Notes: generated by a model from the letters alone, not told the origin. A DNA stretch of 9,734 nt from Prevotella sp. UBA5379 (GCA_002409785.1 DHOX01000001.1:3888-13621), one strand, 5' to 3'; positions 1 through 7,272 are shown, counted from the first letter of the stretch. A program made the numbers and translations.

Positions 1-31
1 AAGAAACGCCCGGAAGAATCCCTCCGGGCGT
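1..31 (-). terminator. Rho-independent terminator after the sigma/anti-sigma/sensor set
   Basis: An 8-bp GC-rich inverted repeat (CGCCCGGA at 7-14 and TCCGGGCG at 23-30, plus a possible A6-T31 pair) encloses an 8-nt loop. Read on the minus strand, the stem is followed by TTTCTT at the window edge, so it would end transcripts from the sensor gene whose stop lies at 79. The full U-tract may run beyond the window. Confidence 0.75.
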
Positions 32-78
32 CCACACAAAAAATAATCTTCAGAACGGTTTAATATCCCTACAACCTT

Positions 79-549
79 TTACCATTTTTTCATCTCCATC
101 TGACCATTTTTCATTCTCCCTTTTCCATTATGGAACTTATGATATTTACGTTGGCTGATCTGAAACTGAATACGATTCTCCACTCTCAGGAACCGGCTTA
201 ACTGACCAGCATCCAGCACTGTAGACAACTTATCAATGTATTTTTCACGTACATCAATAGCTTTCTTCTGGCGTTCCAGATGATTTTTAATCAACTCAGC
301 TGCCTCTTTACTACTGGTAGGTTTAGACCACTTCTTTCTCTTCCCCATCACGGCTCTCATATCCTCATTATAGGATTTATAGATCGGCACAAAGGCAGTC
401 CTCTGCTCATCCGTCAGTTTGAGGCGTGTGACCATCTCATTGACTTTACTCTCAAAGACCTTTTCCCTAATGCTGTCAGTCCTATTGTCTTGTGCAGACA
501 AGGAGAGGACCGAAAGGACCAAGACAAATGATAATAATAACCTTTTCAT
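79..549 (-). CDS. Secreted Spy/CpxP/CnrX-like protein, probable sensor of the adjacent ECF sigma system
   Basis: A 156-aa protein with a clear signal peptide (MKRLLLSFVLVLSVLSLSAQ, likely cut after A19 or Q20), so it should be periplasmic. The mature part is almost entirely helical and charged. It carries an LTxxQ motif (LTDEQ, residues 45-49) and a degenerate second copy (LDAGQ, 112-116), the hallmark of the Spy/CpxP/ZraP/CnrX fold of helical-hairpin chaperones and metal sensors. The C-terminus (about 135-156) is basic and has His and Met residues (H137, H140, M146, M151, M153), which could bind metal, but this is inference. It is the last gene of the set, 50 bp after the anti-sigma-like gene. 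In this phylum similar proteins beside ECF sigma genes are often named sensor of ECF-type sigma factor. The ligand cannot be read from the sequence. A general periplasmic chaperone is the alternative. Confidence 0.75.
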   Translation of the reverse strand: MKRLLLSFVLVLSVLSLSAQDNRTDSIREKVFESKVNEMVTRLKLTDEQRTAFVPIYKSYNEDMRAVMGKRKKWSKPTSSKEAAELIKNHLERQKKAIDVREKYIDKLSTVLDAGQLSRFLRVENRIQFQISQRKYHKFHNGKGRMKNGQMEMKKW

Positions 550-599
550 TGTTTTTGTTTTTTATGCTGTTATTCACAGCGAGTCATTGAATTTATAAT

Positions 600-1109
600 T
601 TAATATTCCGGAATATCTTCCACTTCATAATCATCAATATACTTCATATCCTGATCATCAATTGAATTAAGGACTTCATCAAATGCATCCTCTGAGCGGG
701 GACGGGCTGAAGGACGGGATCCCCATGGAACGGAACGATGGACTTTATCAGGGCGTCGCTCCGGACGATGCCGCATATTTGCTGCCTTCGGCTTCCCCTT
801 TGCATCAACTCCCCTATCCGTTGAAGGTGAAGGTGTGGAAGCCTGGGCGATCACATTCGGCGAAGGCGAGCTTGCCGGATGCGGTTGAGGAAGGTCATGA
901 GTCTGCCGGAAAAAATACCCGGCTCCCAAAGAAAAGAACAACAGCACTGTAGCAGCTGCCAGCAGCATCACCTTCCGCTTCCTGACGAAGATAAGGTGCC
1001 GCTTCCGGTCTTCTATCGCTTTATCGACTGCCCGGTCTACCAAATGGTCAATATAATCATCCTTCTCCCGGAAGACATCTGATTTACGTGAATTCTTTAT
1101 TTCTTTCAT
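600..1109 (-). CDS. Single-pass membrane protein, probable anti-sigma factor
   Basis: A 169-aa protein whose start overlaps the sigma-factor stop in an ATGA (4 bp), so the two are translationally coupled. Residues 1-45 are charged and cytoplasmic (acidic/basic helix around DDYIDHLVDRAVDKAIEDRK), residues about 47-67 form one hydrophobic membrane helix, and the rest should be periplasmic. The periplasmic part is Pro/Ser-rich at 73-97, Arg/Pro-rich at 112-138, then ends in an acidic tail (about 140-169). I see no zinc-binding HxxxCxxC anti-sigma motif. The assignment rests on topology and position: sigma factor, then one-TM protein, then periplasmic LTxxQ protein, the same set of parts as in CnrH/CnrY/CnrX. 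The short cytoplasmic segment would be the sigma-binding part. The middle of the gene (about 680-1000) is visibly richer in GC than its neighbours, matching the low-complexity Pro/Arg/Ser segment. Confidence 0.7.
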   Translation of the reverse strand: MKEIKNSRKSDVFREKDDYIDHLVDRAVDKAIEDRKRHLIFVRKRKVMLLAAATVLLFFSLGAGYFFRQTHDLPQPHPASSPSPNVIAQASTPSPSTDRGVDAKGKPKAANMRHRPERRPDKVHRSVPWGSRPSARPRSEDAFDEVLNSIDDQDMKYIDDYEVEDIPEY

Positions 1110-1660
1110 AATTCATGTGCTTTTAGATAAGACTTAACCTTATTGACAGCGTAAGAGTAATTGGTTTTCAAAGTACCTATCCGTTTCCCTGTAATCAAAG
1201 CAATCTCCTCATAACTCAAATCATCATAATATCTCATGCAAAATATGAGACGCTGCTGGGTAGGCAACTTTAGCAAAGCCTGCTGCAAAAGCAGTTCTGC
1301 AGCATCTGCATCCAGAGAGCACTCCGCCGTAAGTTTCCTTTCCAGCACCCCTCCCATATCGTCAATGCTCCGGAACAGCCCTGTATGATGCCTGAGGATA
1401 TTCAATGATTCCCGGGTAGCAATCTTATAAATCCAAGGCACCAACTGATCCTTATCTTGAAGCTGATCAATTTTACGATACACTTGAATACAAGTCTCTT
1501 GCAAGGCATCTTCCGCATCATCGTGATCCACTACGATCCGGCGAATGTACAAGTACAAGCGATGCCCATATTCCTGCATCAACATCCGAAAGCCCAGTTC
1601 CCTCTGATCTTCAGAAGAAAGCATTCTCAACAGTTGCTCACTATTTTGGGGTACCTCCAT
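1106..1660 (-). CDS. ECF-family RNA polymerase sigma factor
   Basis: A sigma-70 family factor with only regions 2 and 4. Region 2 includes the core-binding stretch around DAEDALQET and the WIYKIATRESLNILR helix. Region 4 contains LPTQQRLIFCMRYYDDLSYEEIA followed by the recognition helix near GTLKTNYSYAVNKVKSYL. It would direct RNA polymerase to a small regulon and probably be held by the membrane protein encoded next, with which it overlaps by 4 bp. The frame is open further upstream to a GTG at 1706-1708 (200 aa), but I chose the ATG at 1658-1660 (184 aa): the conserved region starts well after it, the extra 16 residues resemble nothing in the family, and GTG starts are uncommon in this phylum. 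No consensus housekeeping promoter is visible in 1709-1850, compatible with autoregulation but not proof of it. Confidence 0.92.
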   Translation of the reverse strand: MEVPQNSEQLLRMLSSEDQRELGFRMLMQEYGHRLYLYIRRIVVDHDDAEDALQETCIQVYRKIDQLQDKDQLVPWIYKIATRESLNILRHHTGLFRSIDDMGGVLERKLTAECSLDADAAELLLQQALLKLPTQQRLIFCMRYYDDLSYEEIALITGKRIGTLKTNYSYAVNKVKSYLKAHEL

Positions 1661-1830
1661 ACAAACTGAAATTTTACGATGACCTTGCAAGTCTTTCTTA
1701 TCATCCACTTACTTAATAGATGAAGGAAAGAATAAAAAGTTAAAAAGAAAAAAGGAAAAAGTTGTGTTTTTCAGAAAATAAGGACAAGAGGCTACGAAAT
1801 ACACGAGATTCACAATCTTAGCCTGGTCCG

Positions 1831-1880
1831 TACAAGAAAGAGAAAAGACAAGAAGCGATCCTTCAGTCAGGATCACTTCT
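1831..1880 (-). terminator. Hairpin terminator overlapping the ppx stop codon
   Basis: Arms AGAAGCGATCCT (1851-1862) and AGGATCACTTCT (1869-1880) pair over 12 positions with a single mismatch and a 6-nt loop. On the minus strand the stem is followed by a T-rich run (1850 down to 1831). The ppx stop codon (1863-1865) lies in the loop, so the end of the coding sequence forms one arm. This separates the ppk1-ppx unit from the downstream sigma-factor set. Confidence 0.75.
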
Positions 1881-2816
1881 CAGATAATTTCGATACAACC
1901 CATCTATGATGGAATCTGCCAAAGAGATATTCGGCACCAAGATGGACTCACTATGCAGGCATTCACTAGCCTTCAAGAATATTTCAGCAGCCGGAACAAT
2001 CACATCAGCCCGGTCATCTTTAAGTTGAAAAGTATGGATTCGCTCCTCAATGCTCATGGTCTTTAAGGTGTCATACATCTGTTTAAGATCAGACACAGGC
2101 AACTCACAATGATCCTTTTTAGGTTTAATCAACTTATAGAGTTTGTTAATATTACCTCCCGAACCGAGGATACAAATATCAGGAAACCTTGATGCAATAT
2201 TTTTCATTTCCGTCTCAAAGTTCATTTTTTCCGCTTTTGTCACCTTTCCTCCAAGCAAGCGCAAGGTACCGATATTGAAAGAATGGCTGTCAACGAGTGA
2301 GCCGTCATGAATAAGAGAGACCTCCGTACTGCCCCCACCCACATCCATATAGACGAAATTACCTGCTTCAGAAGCATTTGTCTCGTCCAACTGACCTGAA
2401 GAGCGCAAAGCAGCGACCTCCATCAGATCATTACAGAGCAGACGAGCTTCCTCCACACCAGGAATAATTTCCAGGCAGATTCCCGTCTTCTTGCCAATCC
2501 TTTTCAGTATCTTCTTTCCATTTTCCGCATCCCTCATAGCAGAAGTTGCACAAGCCCGATAAGTTTTCACATCATTCAATTTCATGAATTCCTTGAACCC
2601 CCTCAGCATGTGAATCATCATATATTCCCGCTCCTTGGATATTCTGCCAAGAGAGAACACGTCCTTGCCTAAACGCAAGGGGACGCGGATGAACATGATT
2701 CTTTTGTCACGCTCTTCTTCTATCTGTGCACTTTCGTCAAAACGTTTGATAAGAAGACGGGCTCCATTAGAGCCTATATCTATGGCTGCAAGATTAAATG
2801 CCGATTTTTTCATCAT
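1863..2816 (-). CDS. ppx: Ppx/GppA family exopolyphosphatase (short form)
   Basis: A 317-aa member of the ASKHA-fold Ppx/GppA phosphatases, which remove terminal phosphate from polyphosphate and/or convert pppGpp to ppGpp. Visible motifs in order are: phosphate-binding loop 1 (IDIGSNGARLL, about 12-22); ATSAMRDAENG (90-100); the PGVEEARLL segment (119-127) with the glutamate pair that includes the family's catalytic base; phosphate loop 2 (DVGGGSTE, 158-165); and the glycine-rich ILGSGGNINKL (216-226). The length equals the two-lobe core only; the C-terminal HD-like domains of the roughly 500-aa enterobacterial enzymes are missing. It starts 20 bp after the ppk1 stop, so the two are probably co-transcribed as a synthesis/degradation pair. 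The start is one of two adjacent ATG codons. The choice between polyphosphate and pppGpp cannot be made from sequence, but the ppk1 neighbour favours polyphosphate. Confidence 0.9.
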   Translation of the reverse strand: MMKKSAFNLAAIDIGSNGARLLIKRFDESAQIEEERDKRIMFIRVPLRLGKDVFSLGRISKEREYMMIHMLRGFKEFMKLNDVKTYRACATSAMRDAENGKKILKRIGKKTGICLEIIPGVEEARLLCNDLMEVAALRSSGQLDETNASEAGNFVYMDVGGGSTEVSLIHDGSLVDSHSFNIGTLRLLGGKVTKAEKMNFETEMKNIASRFPDICILGSGGNINKLYKLIKPKKDHCELPVSDLKQMYDTLKTMSIEERIHTFQLKDDRADVIVPAAEIFLKASECLHSESILVPNISLADSIIDGLYRNYLRSDPD

Positions 2817-2836
2817 TATCTGTTTTAGACCTACAA

Positions 2837-4894
2837 TTACAGGTCAGTTTCTTGATGGTATGCTTTAAACAATTCATATTGTGAACGGAAAGGCTGATCC
2901 CCCTCTCTTACCGGTTGTATCTCATTCGTGCCCGTACCATCCACTATCCTTCCGTTCGTCGTATCCTTCAGGCCATAGTCCACCGTCCGGAGCAAGTCCC
3001 TCTTCAGATCTTCATCATAAACAGGAGCCATTACTTCTATGCGGCTGATCAGATTACGCGGCATCCAGTCTGCACTCCCGAGATAATAACGATTTTTACC
3101 CCCATTACAAAAGATCAGGATACGAGAATGCTCCAGATAGCGATCGATAATCCCCACGGCATGAATATTAGAGCTACACCCTGGAATACCGGGGACCAAA
3201 GAACAGTTTCCCCGTATCAATAGTCCGATCTTCACCCCCGCATCCGAAGCCTGATAGAGTTTTTTCACCATATCATGGTCCGTGACATGATTGATTTTAA
3301 TTTTTATCCAAGCCTCTTTACCCGCCTGGGCATTCCGGATTTCCGTATCCATCATGCGGAGGATACGGCTTTTCATCGCATTGGGAGAGACCAGCAGATC
3401 ATGAAAACGAACCTGGGAGAATGGACGTTTAATGAATTCAAAGACACGAGCGACATCATTGACGATCCCCGGACGTGCCGTCATCATGAAATAGTCCGTA
3501 TACACCTTTGCATTATTTTCATGGAAATTACCTGTTCCGACACAGGCTATATTACCTTTTTTAGATTCAATGAGAAGGAGTTTAGAATGTATTTTCAACC
3601 CTTCTACTCCAAAAATGACATTTACCCCTTCTTCCTGCATTCGTTTACTCCACTTGATATTGCTCTCCTCGTCGAAGCGCGCCAGGAGTTCAATCACTAC
3701 CGTGACTTTCTTGCCGTTATGTGCTGCATTAATCAGCGCCTTAACCACCTTTGAGTCTTTGGCCAAGCGATAAAGGGTAGTCTTAATCCCCTTAACTTCC
3801 GGTTTGATGGCCGCTTCCTGAAGGACCCGGATATAGCCATCAAAACTATGATAAGGAACATGTATAAACCTGTCCTTTAAGCGGATCAGATCCAAGATAG
3901 ATCTCCGCGAGAGAAATTCAGGCTTCATGATCTGAGGCCATTTTTTATATTTCAGTTCGGTATGCCCGCAATCCGGGAAAGACATCAAATCCTTATGATT
4001 CTGATAGCGGCCACCGGCAAGAGATGTGTCCAGTTCTTTCATATCCAGTCGCTTCCGGATTTCCTTGATCATGTTTCTGGGCATATTCTGATCATAGATC
4101 ACGCGTACGGCCTCTCCCTTCTTGCGGGAATTGACGCCGGCAGCAATCTTTTCCATCATACCGTAATCGGAATAGTTATCCATCTCCATTTCCGCATCCT
4201 TAGTAAACTTAAAGGAATAGGCATGGTAGACACTCTCTTTCAGACCGATGAACACCAGGGGCAGACAATATCTGACCACATCATCCAGGTACATGATATT
4301 ATCAAAGCCTTCACTGGAAGGAATATGAACCCAACGCCCATAATATCGGTCAGGGACTTTCACGACGACATAACGGACCTTCCCGGATTCCACTTCCGTA
4401 CGCTCAACCAGCAGATAAATACGATTATCCTCCAGGGAAGTCAGATTAGGAATCTGTGAGATCCAGATAGGGTTAATACTTCCATTCAGTTTCTGATAAA
4501 AGAAATCCGTCAAGAATTTCTTTTGCTCGTCATTCAATTGATTCTCATCAACCAGGCGTATCTTATGCGTTTCAAGTTCTTTAAATACCCGTTTCGTACA
4601 TTCCGTATATTCCTGGGAATGCGACTTGTTGAGTTGATTTATTGTCCTCAGACTATGCTTGATCGTCTCACGCATCGACTTACTCAACTCCCTGTCATCC
4701 ATCAGACGGCTCAATGCAGCCACTCTGACGCGGAAAAATTCATCAAGGTTATTGGAGTAGATACCCAGAAAAGAAAGTCGTTCCAGGAGAGGGACATATT
4801 CTTTCTCAGCTTCCTGGAGGATACGATGATTAAAATACATCCAACTTACATCCCGGGGTACATAAGCATCCTTGAACTTTATGTCATTTTTCAT
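2837..4894 (-). CDS. ppk1: Polyphosphate kinase 1
   Basis: A 685-aa PPK1, full length for the family (E. coli enzyme about 688 aa). It makes polyphosphate from ATP reversibly through a phosphohistidine intermediate. The N-terminal domain begins with RDVSWMYFNHRILQEA (14-29) and LSFLGIYSNNLDEFFRVRVA (40-59). The two phospholipase-D-like catalytic domains carry KTTLYRL (371-377, R376), IELLARFDEE (401-410, R406), GLKIHSKLLLIE (432-443) with H436 matching the E. coli autophosphorylated H435, GTGNFHENNAKVYTDYF (453-469), and YLEHSRILIF (586-595) with H589 matching E. coli H592. No key residue is missing. It is followed after 20 bp by ppx and preceded after 85 bp by the LRR gene. No TAnnTTTG-type promoter or clear terminator is visible in that 85-bp gap, so read-through from the LRR gene is possible. 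Confidence 0.97.
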   Translation of the reverse strand: MKNDIKFKDAYVPRDVSWMYFNHRILQEAEKEYVPLLERLSFLGIYSNNLDEFFRVRVAALSRLMDDRELSKSMRETIKHSLRTINQLNKSHSQEYTECTKRVFKELETHKIRLVDENQLNDEQKKFLTDFFYQKLNGSINPIWISQIPNLTSLEDNRIYLLVERTEVESGKVRYVVVKVPDRYYGRWVHIPSSEGFDNIMYLDDVVRYCLPLVFIGLKESVYHAYSFKFTKDAEMEMDNYSDYGMMEKIAAGVNSRKKGEAVRVIYDQNMPRNMIKEIRKRLDMKELDTSLAGGRYQNHKDLMSFPDCGHTELKYKKWPQIMKPEFLSRRSILDLIRLKDRFIHVPYHSFDGYIRVLQEAAIKPEVKGIKTTLYRLAKDSKVVKALINAAHNGKKVTVVIELLARFDEESNIKWSKRMQEEGVNVIFGVEGLKIHSKLLLIESKKGNIACVGTGNFHENNAKVYTDYFMMTARPGIVNDVARVFEFIKRPFSQVRFHDLLVSPNAMKSRILRMMDTEIRNAQAGKEAWIKIKINHVTDHDMVKKLYQASDAGVKIGLLIRGNCSLVPGIPGCSSNIHAVGIIDRYLEHSRILIFCNGGKNRYYLGSADWMPRNLISRIEVMAPVYDEDLKRDLLRTVDYGLKDTTNGRIVDGTGTNEIQPVREGDQPFRSQYELFKAYHQETDL

Positions 4895-4979
4895 TAGCTA
4901 CCATTTTGATACATCATACATTCAGGGAGCAGAGATCCATCTTCCGGTAACAGGTGATTTCAATCATCCACTTTTCCGT

Positions 4980-5681
4980 TTAATCCTTCCCTTTTTTCTT
5001 TTTCTTACCAGACAGATTGCCCGGTGACTTCTCTTTCTCATCAGAGGATTTCAGATGATCCTCTTTATTCAACTTTGCCCTGTCAGCTTTCTTTTTGAGT
5101 CCATCGGCTGCATCAGCTTCCACAATATCACGGTCTACTACGATATAATCCATATCCCCATCATCAAAATGAAGGGCCTTGCGAAATTTTTTCACTGTTC
5201 CACTAGGGACAATAATATTCGCCAAGCGCTCACTCTCTTCGAAAGAATGACGGCTGAGATGTTTAGGAACACCCTCAAAATTAACAGTCTTAAGAGTACC
5301 ACAATCTGAAAAAGCGAAACTCTCTATCCGTTCAACTGAAGCCGGAAGATTAACCATCTCCAGAGAATCGCATCCTGTAAAAGCATCTTTCTCAATGGAT
5401 ATCACCGAAGAAGGGATCGTTACGTGCCTGAGATTTTTCTTTTTATAAAAAGCTTTCTGACCAATGATTTCGACACCTTCAGGAATTTCAAAATTTTCAC
5501 CTTCATAAAGACAATAGATCATCCGTTTGTGGTCAGCAGAATAAACCGCCTGGTCATCATATTCAAAATGTTCACCTGAAATCTTTTGTAATGCTAAATT
5601 AAGGACTAGTTCATCAAATTTACTGTTTTTTTTGGAATTCTTCTGGAGAATTTCAAGAATAGCCTTCTTATTTTCTTTCAT
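4980..5681 (-). CDS. BspA-like (LRR_5) leucine-rich-repeat protein with a lysine-rich tail, probably cytoplasmic
   Basis: A 233-aa protein. Residues 1-60 are a helical, charged N-terminal segment with no signal peptide or lipobox. Residues about 64-160 hold four consecutive LRR_5 units of about 23 residues in the form IPEGVEIIGQKAFYKKKNL, IPSSVISIEKDAFTGCDSL, LPASVERIESFAFSDCGTL, then a more degenerate fourth unit with GVPKHLSRHSFEES. This is the pattern of Treponema/Bacteroidetes BspA-type repeats. After the repeats comes VPSGTVKKFRKAL (158-170), the usual cap, and then a tail (about 195-233) dominated by K, D, E and S that ends in a KKKKKGKD stretch. Most BspA-like proteins are secreted; the lack of any export signal here is notable. 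The function is unknown. It lies 85 bp upstream of ppk1 on the same strand and has its own promoter candidate. Confidence 0.85.
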   Translation of the reverse strand: MKENKKAILEILQKNSKKNSKFDELVLNLALQKISGEHFEYDDQAVYSADHKRMIYCLYEGENFEIPEGVEIIGQKAFYKKKNLRHVTIPSSVISIEKDAFTGCDSLEMVNLPASVERIESFAFSDCGTLKTVNFEGVPKHLSRHSFEESERLANIIVPSGTVKKFRKALHFDDGDMDYIVVDRDIVEADAADGLKKKADRAKLNKEDHLKSSDEKEKSPGNLSGKKKKKGKD

Positions 5682-5711
5682 TCAATTTATGTAATTGATG
5701 TTTCTATTCTG

Positions 5712-5743
5712 CAAATATAAGCTGAATCCGCCGAAACCGCAAT
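5712..5743 (-). promoter_or_regulatory. Bacteroidetes-type promoter for the LRR gene
   Basis: On the minus strand TATATTTG (5719-5712) matches the -7 consensus TAnnTTTG. ATTG (5743-5740) lies 20 bp upstream at the -33 position. This would give a leader of roughly 20-25 nt before the ATG at 5681. The transcript may continue into ppk1-ppx. Confidence 0.65.
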
Positions 5744-5929
5744 GTATTATATGTTACTATTCTATGAAAATAACGTTACAAAACGATTTTTTGACCGAGT
5801 CATCAGATATTTATCGCTTTAAGAATTTTCCTCAACAAGAATTTTCCACCACTTGATCGTTTTCCGTTAACTTGCATTTCTATTTCTCCGGACAAACCAA
5901 AGCATATATGACACATTTCCACATCCGGC

Positions 5930-5948
5930 AAAAAGGCGGGCCTGCCCG
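5930..5948 (-). terminator. Probable short terminator after idh
   Basis: Immediately after the idh stop (5950-5952), the minus strand reads CGGG-CAGG-CCCG, an all-GC 4-bp stem with a 4-nt loop, followed by GCC and five T. The stem is short, so efficiency is uncertain, but position and U-run are right for a terminator. Confidence 0.5.
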
Positions 5949-5949
5949 T

Positions 5950-7161
5950 TCAGGATAGTCGTTTTTCCAGATGAGACTTAATCGCAGCGATGAAATCTTC
6001 AGAATTCACTTGTCTCGTCTCAACACCTTCCATAAGATGCACAAGATCCTTGGTAGTAATCCCCGCATTCAAGGTATCAAGGCACGCACCTTCCAATTGA
6101 TCCCCAAAATTCTGCAATGCTACAAGATGGTCCAACTCACCCCGCTTACGAAGTGCTCCACTCCAGGCGAAAATAGTAGCTATAGGATTCGTTGAAGTTG
6201 CCTCACCTTTCAGGTAACGATAATAATGACGAGTCACGGTACCATGAGCTGCTTCATATTCATATTTTCCATCCGGGTTGACCAGCACAGAAGTCATCAT
6301 CGCCAAAGATCCAAAAGCCGTAGAGAGCATATCGCTCATCACGTCACCGTCATAATTTTTGCAAGCCCAGATAAATCCGCCCTTACTACGGATGACACGT
6401 GCCACGGCATCATCAATCAACGTATAAAAATAAGTAATTCCGAGTTTTTTAAAGATCTCTTCGTACTCATTTTTATAGACTTCATTAAAGATCTCACGGA
6501 AAAGAGCATCATACGTCTTGGAAATGGTGTCCTTGGTTGCGAACCACAGATCTTGTTTCGTTTCAACAGCAAACTTGAAGCAACTTTCTGCAAAGGAATG
6601 GATACTCTTGTCCGTATTATGCATCCCCTGGATGACCCCGGGTCCGGAAAAGTCATGGATGATCTGTTCTTGTCTTTTTCCACTTTCTCCCTGGAAAACC
6701 AGCATTGCTGTTCCAGGCTCATCCGCACGGATCTCCACATTCTTATAGACATCCCCGTATGCATGACGAGCGATTGTGATCGGTTGTTCCCAGCCCTTTA
6801 CTAACGGGTGGATAGAAGGAATGGTAATAGGTGCACGAAAGACCGTTCCGTCCATGATACTCCGGATAGTCCCATTCGGACTTTTCCACATCTCATGCAG
6901 GTGATACTCTGTCATCCGCTGGGCATTGGGTGTGATCGTAGCACACTTCACGGCCACACCATATTTCAATGCCGCATGCGCTGCATCAATCGTTACCTTA
7001 TCCTGTGTCTTATCCCGGTTAGGCAGCCCTAAATCATAATATTCCGATTTCAAATCTACAAAGGGCAGGATGAGTTCCTCTTTAATCCATTTCCACAATA
7101 CCCGAGTCATCTCATCCCCGTCCATCTCCACGATAGGAGTAACCATCTTGATCTTATCCAT
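5950..7161 (-). CDS. icd: NADP-dependent isocitrate dehydrogenase, eukaryote-like homodimeric type
   Basis: A 403-aa enzyme converting isocitrate to 2-oxoglutarate and CO2 with NADP+, in the cytoplasm. It aligns by eye along its whole length with human IDH1/yeast IDP and not with the E. coli Icd type. Seen are VEMDGDEMTRV (11-21), KCATITPNAQR (72-82), WKSPNGTIRSIMDGTVFR (92-109, R100 and R109), the substrate arginine in ARHAYGD (R132, same number as human R132), KNYDGDVMSD (268-277, metal-binding aspartates) and EAAHGTVTRHY (303-313), whose R311-H312 correspond to the NADP-phosphate contacts R314-H315 of human IDH1. The frame extends 15 codons further to an ATG at 7204-7206. I chose the ATG at 7159-7161 because family members start just before this conserved KIKM-type N-terminus and it is preceded by an A-rich stretch. 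In these anaerobes it supplies 2-oxoglutarate and NADPH for glutamate synthesis. Confidence 0.95.
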   Translation of the reverse strand: MDKIKMVTPIVEMDGDEMTRVLWKWIKEELILPFVDLKSEYYDLGLPNRDKTQDKVTIDAAHAALKYGVAVKCATITPNAQRMTEYHLHEMWKSPNGTIRSIMDGTVFRAPITIPSIHPLVKGWEQPITIARHAYGDVYKNVEIRADEPGTAMLVFQGESGKRQEQIIHDFSGPGVIQGMHNTDKSIHSFAESCFKFAVETKQDLWFATKDTISKTYDALFREIFNEVYKNEYEEIFKKLGITYFYTLIDDAVARVIRSKGGFIWACKNYDGDVMSDMLSTAFGSLAMMTSVLVNPDGKYEYEAAHGTVTRHYYRYLKGEATSTNPIATIFAWSGALRKRGELDHLVALQNFGDQLEGACLDTLNAGITTKDLVHLMEGVETRQVNSEDFIAAIKSHLEKRLS

Positions 7162-7240
7162 ATTATTTGTTTTGTGATTCATCTGCATCAGGCAAATTGA
7201 ATCCATTCATAATTTTTCGTTGTCCCATATCACTTCCTTA

Positions 7241-7272
7241 CAAAAATAACAGATTTATGCGATTCCCCCAAA
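7241..7272 (-). promoter_or_regulatory. Bacteroidetes-type promoter for idh
   Basis: On the minus strand TATTTTTG (7248-7241) fits TAnnTTTG and TTTG (7272-7269) sits exactly 20 bp upstream. Transcription would begin near 7234, about 70 nt before the favoured ATG at 7161 and about 28 nt before the alternative at 7206. A second -7-like TATATTTG at 7283-7276 has no convincing -33 partner. Confidence 0.7.

Noticed and set aside
1661..1708. GTG-initiated 16-residue extension of the sigma factor
   Set aside because: No family similarity and a rare start codon; kept only as an alternative to the ATG at 1660.
3275..3754. 159-aa open frame on the plus strand
   Set aside because: It lies wholly antisense to the catalytic part of ppk1, whose frame is conserved throughout, and its product resembles no protein.
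3962..4459. 165-aa open frame on the plus strand
   Set aside because: Antisense to the N-terminal half of ppk1; an opposite-strand shadow without family features.
6417..6764. 115-aa minus-strand frame inside idh
   Set aside because: Out-of-frame overlap within the conserved idh coding sequence; no recognisable product.
6226..6804. 192-aa open frame on the plus strand
   Set aside because: Antisense to idh, which is conserved residue by residue in this stretch.
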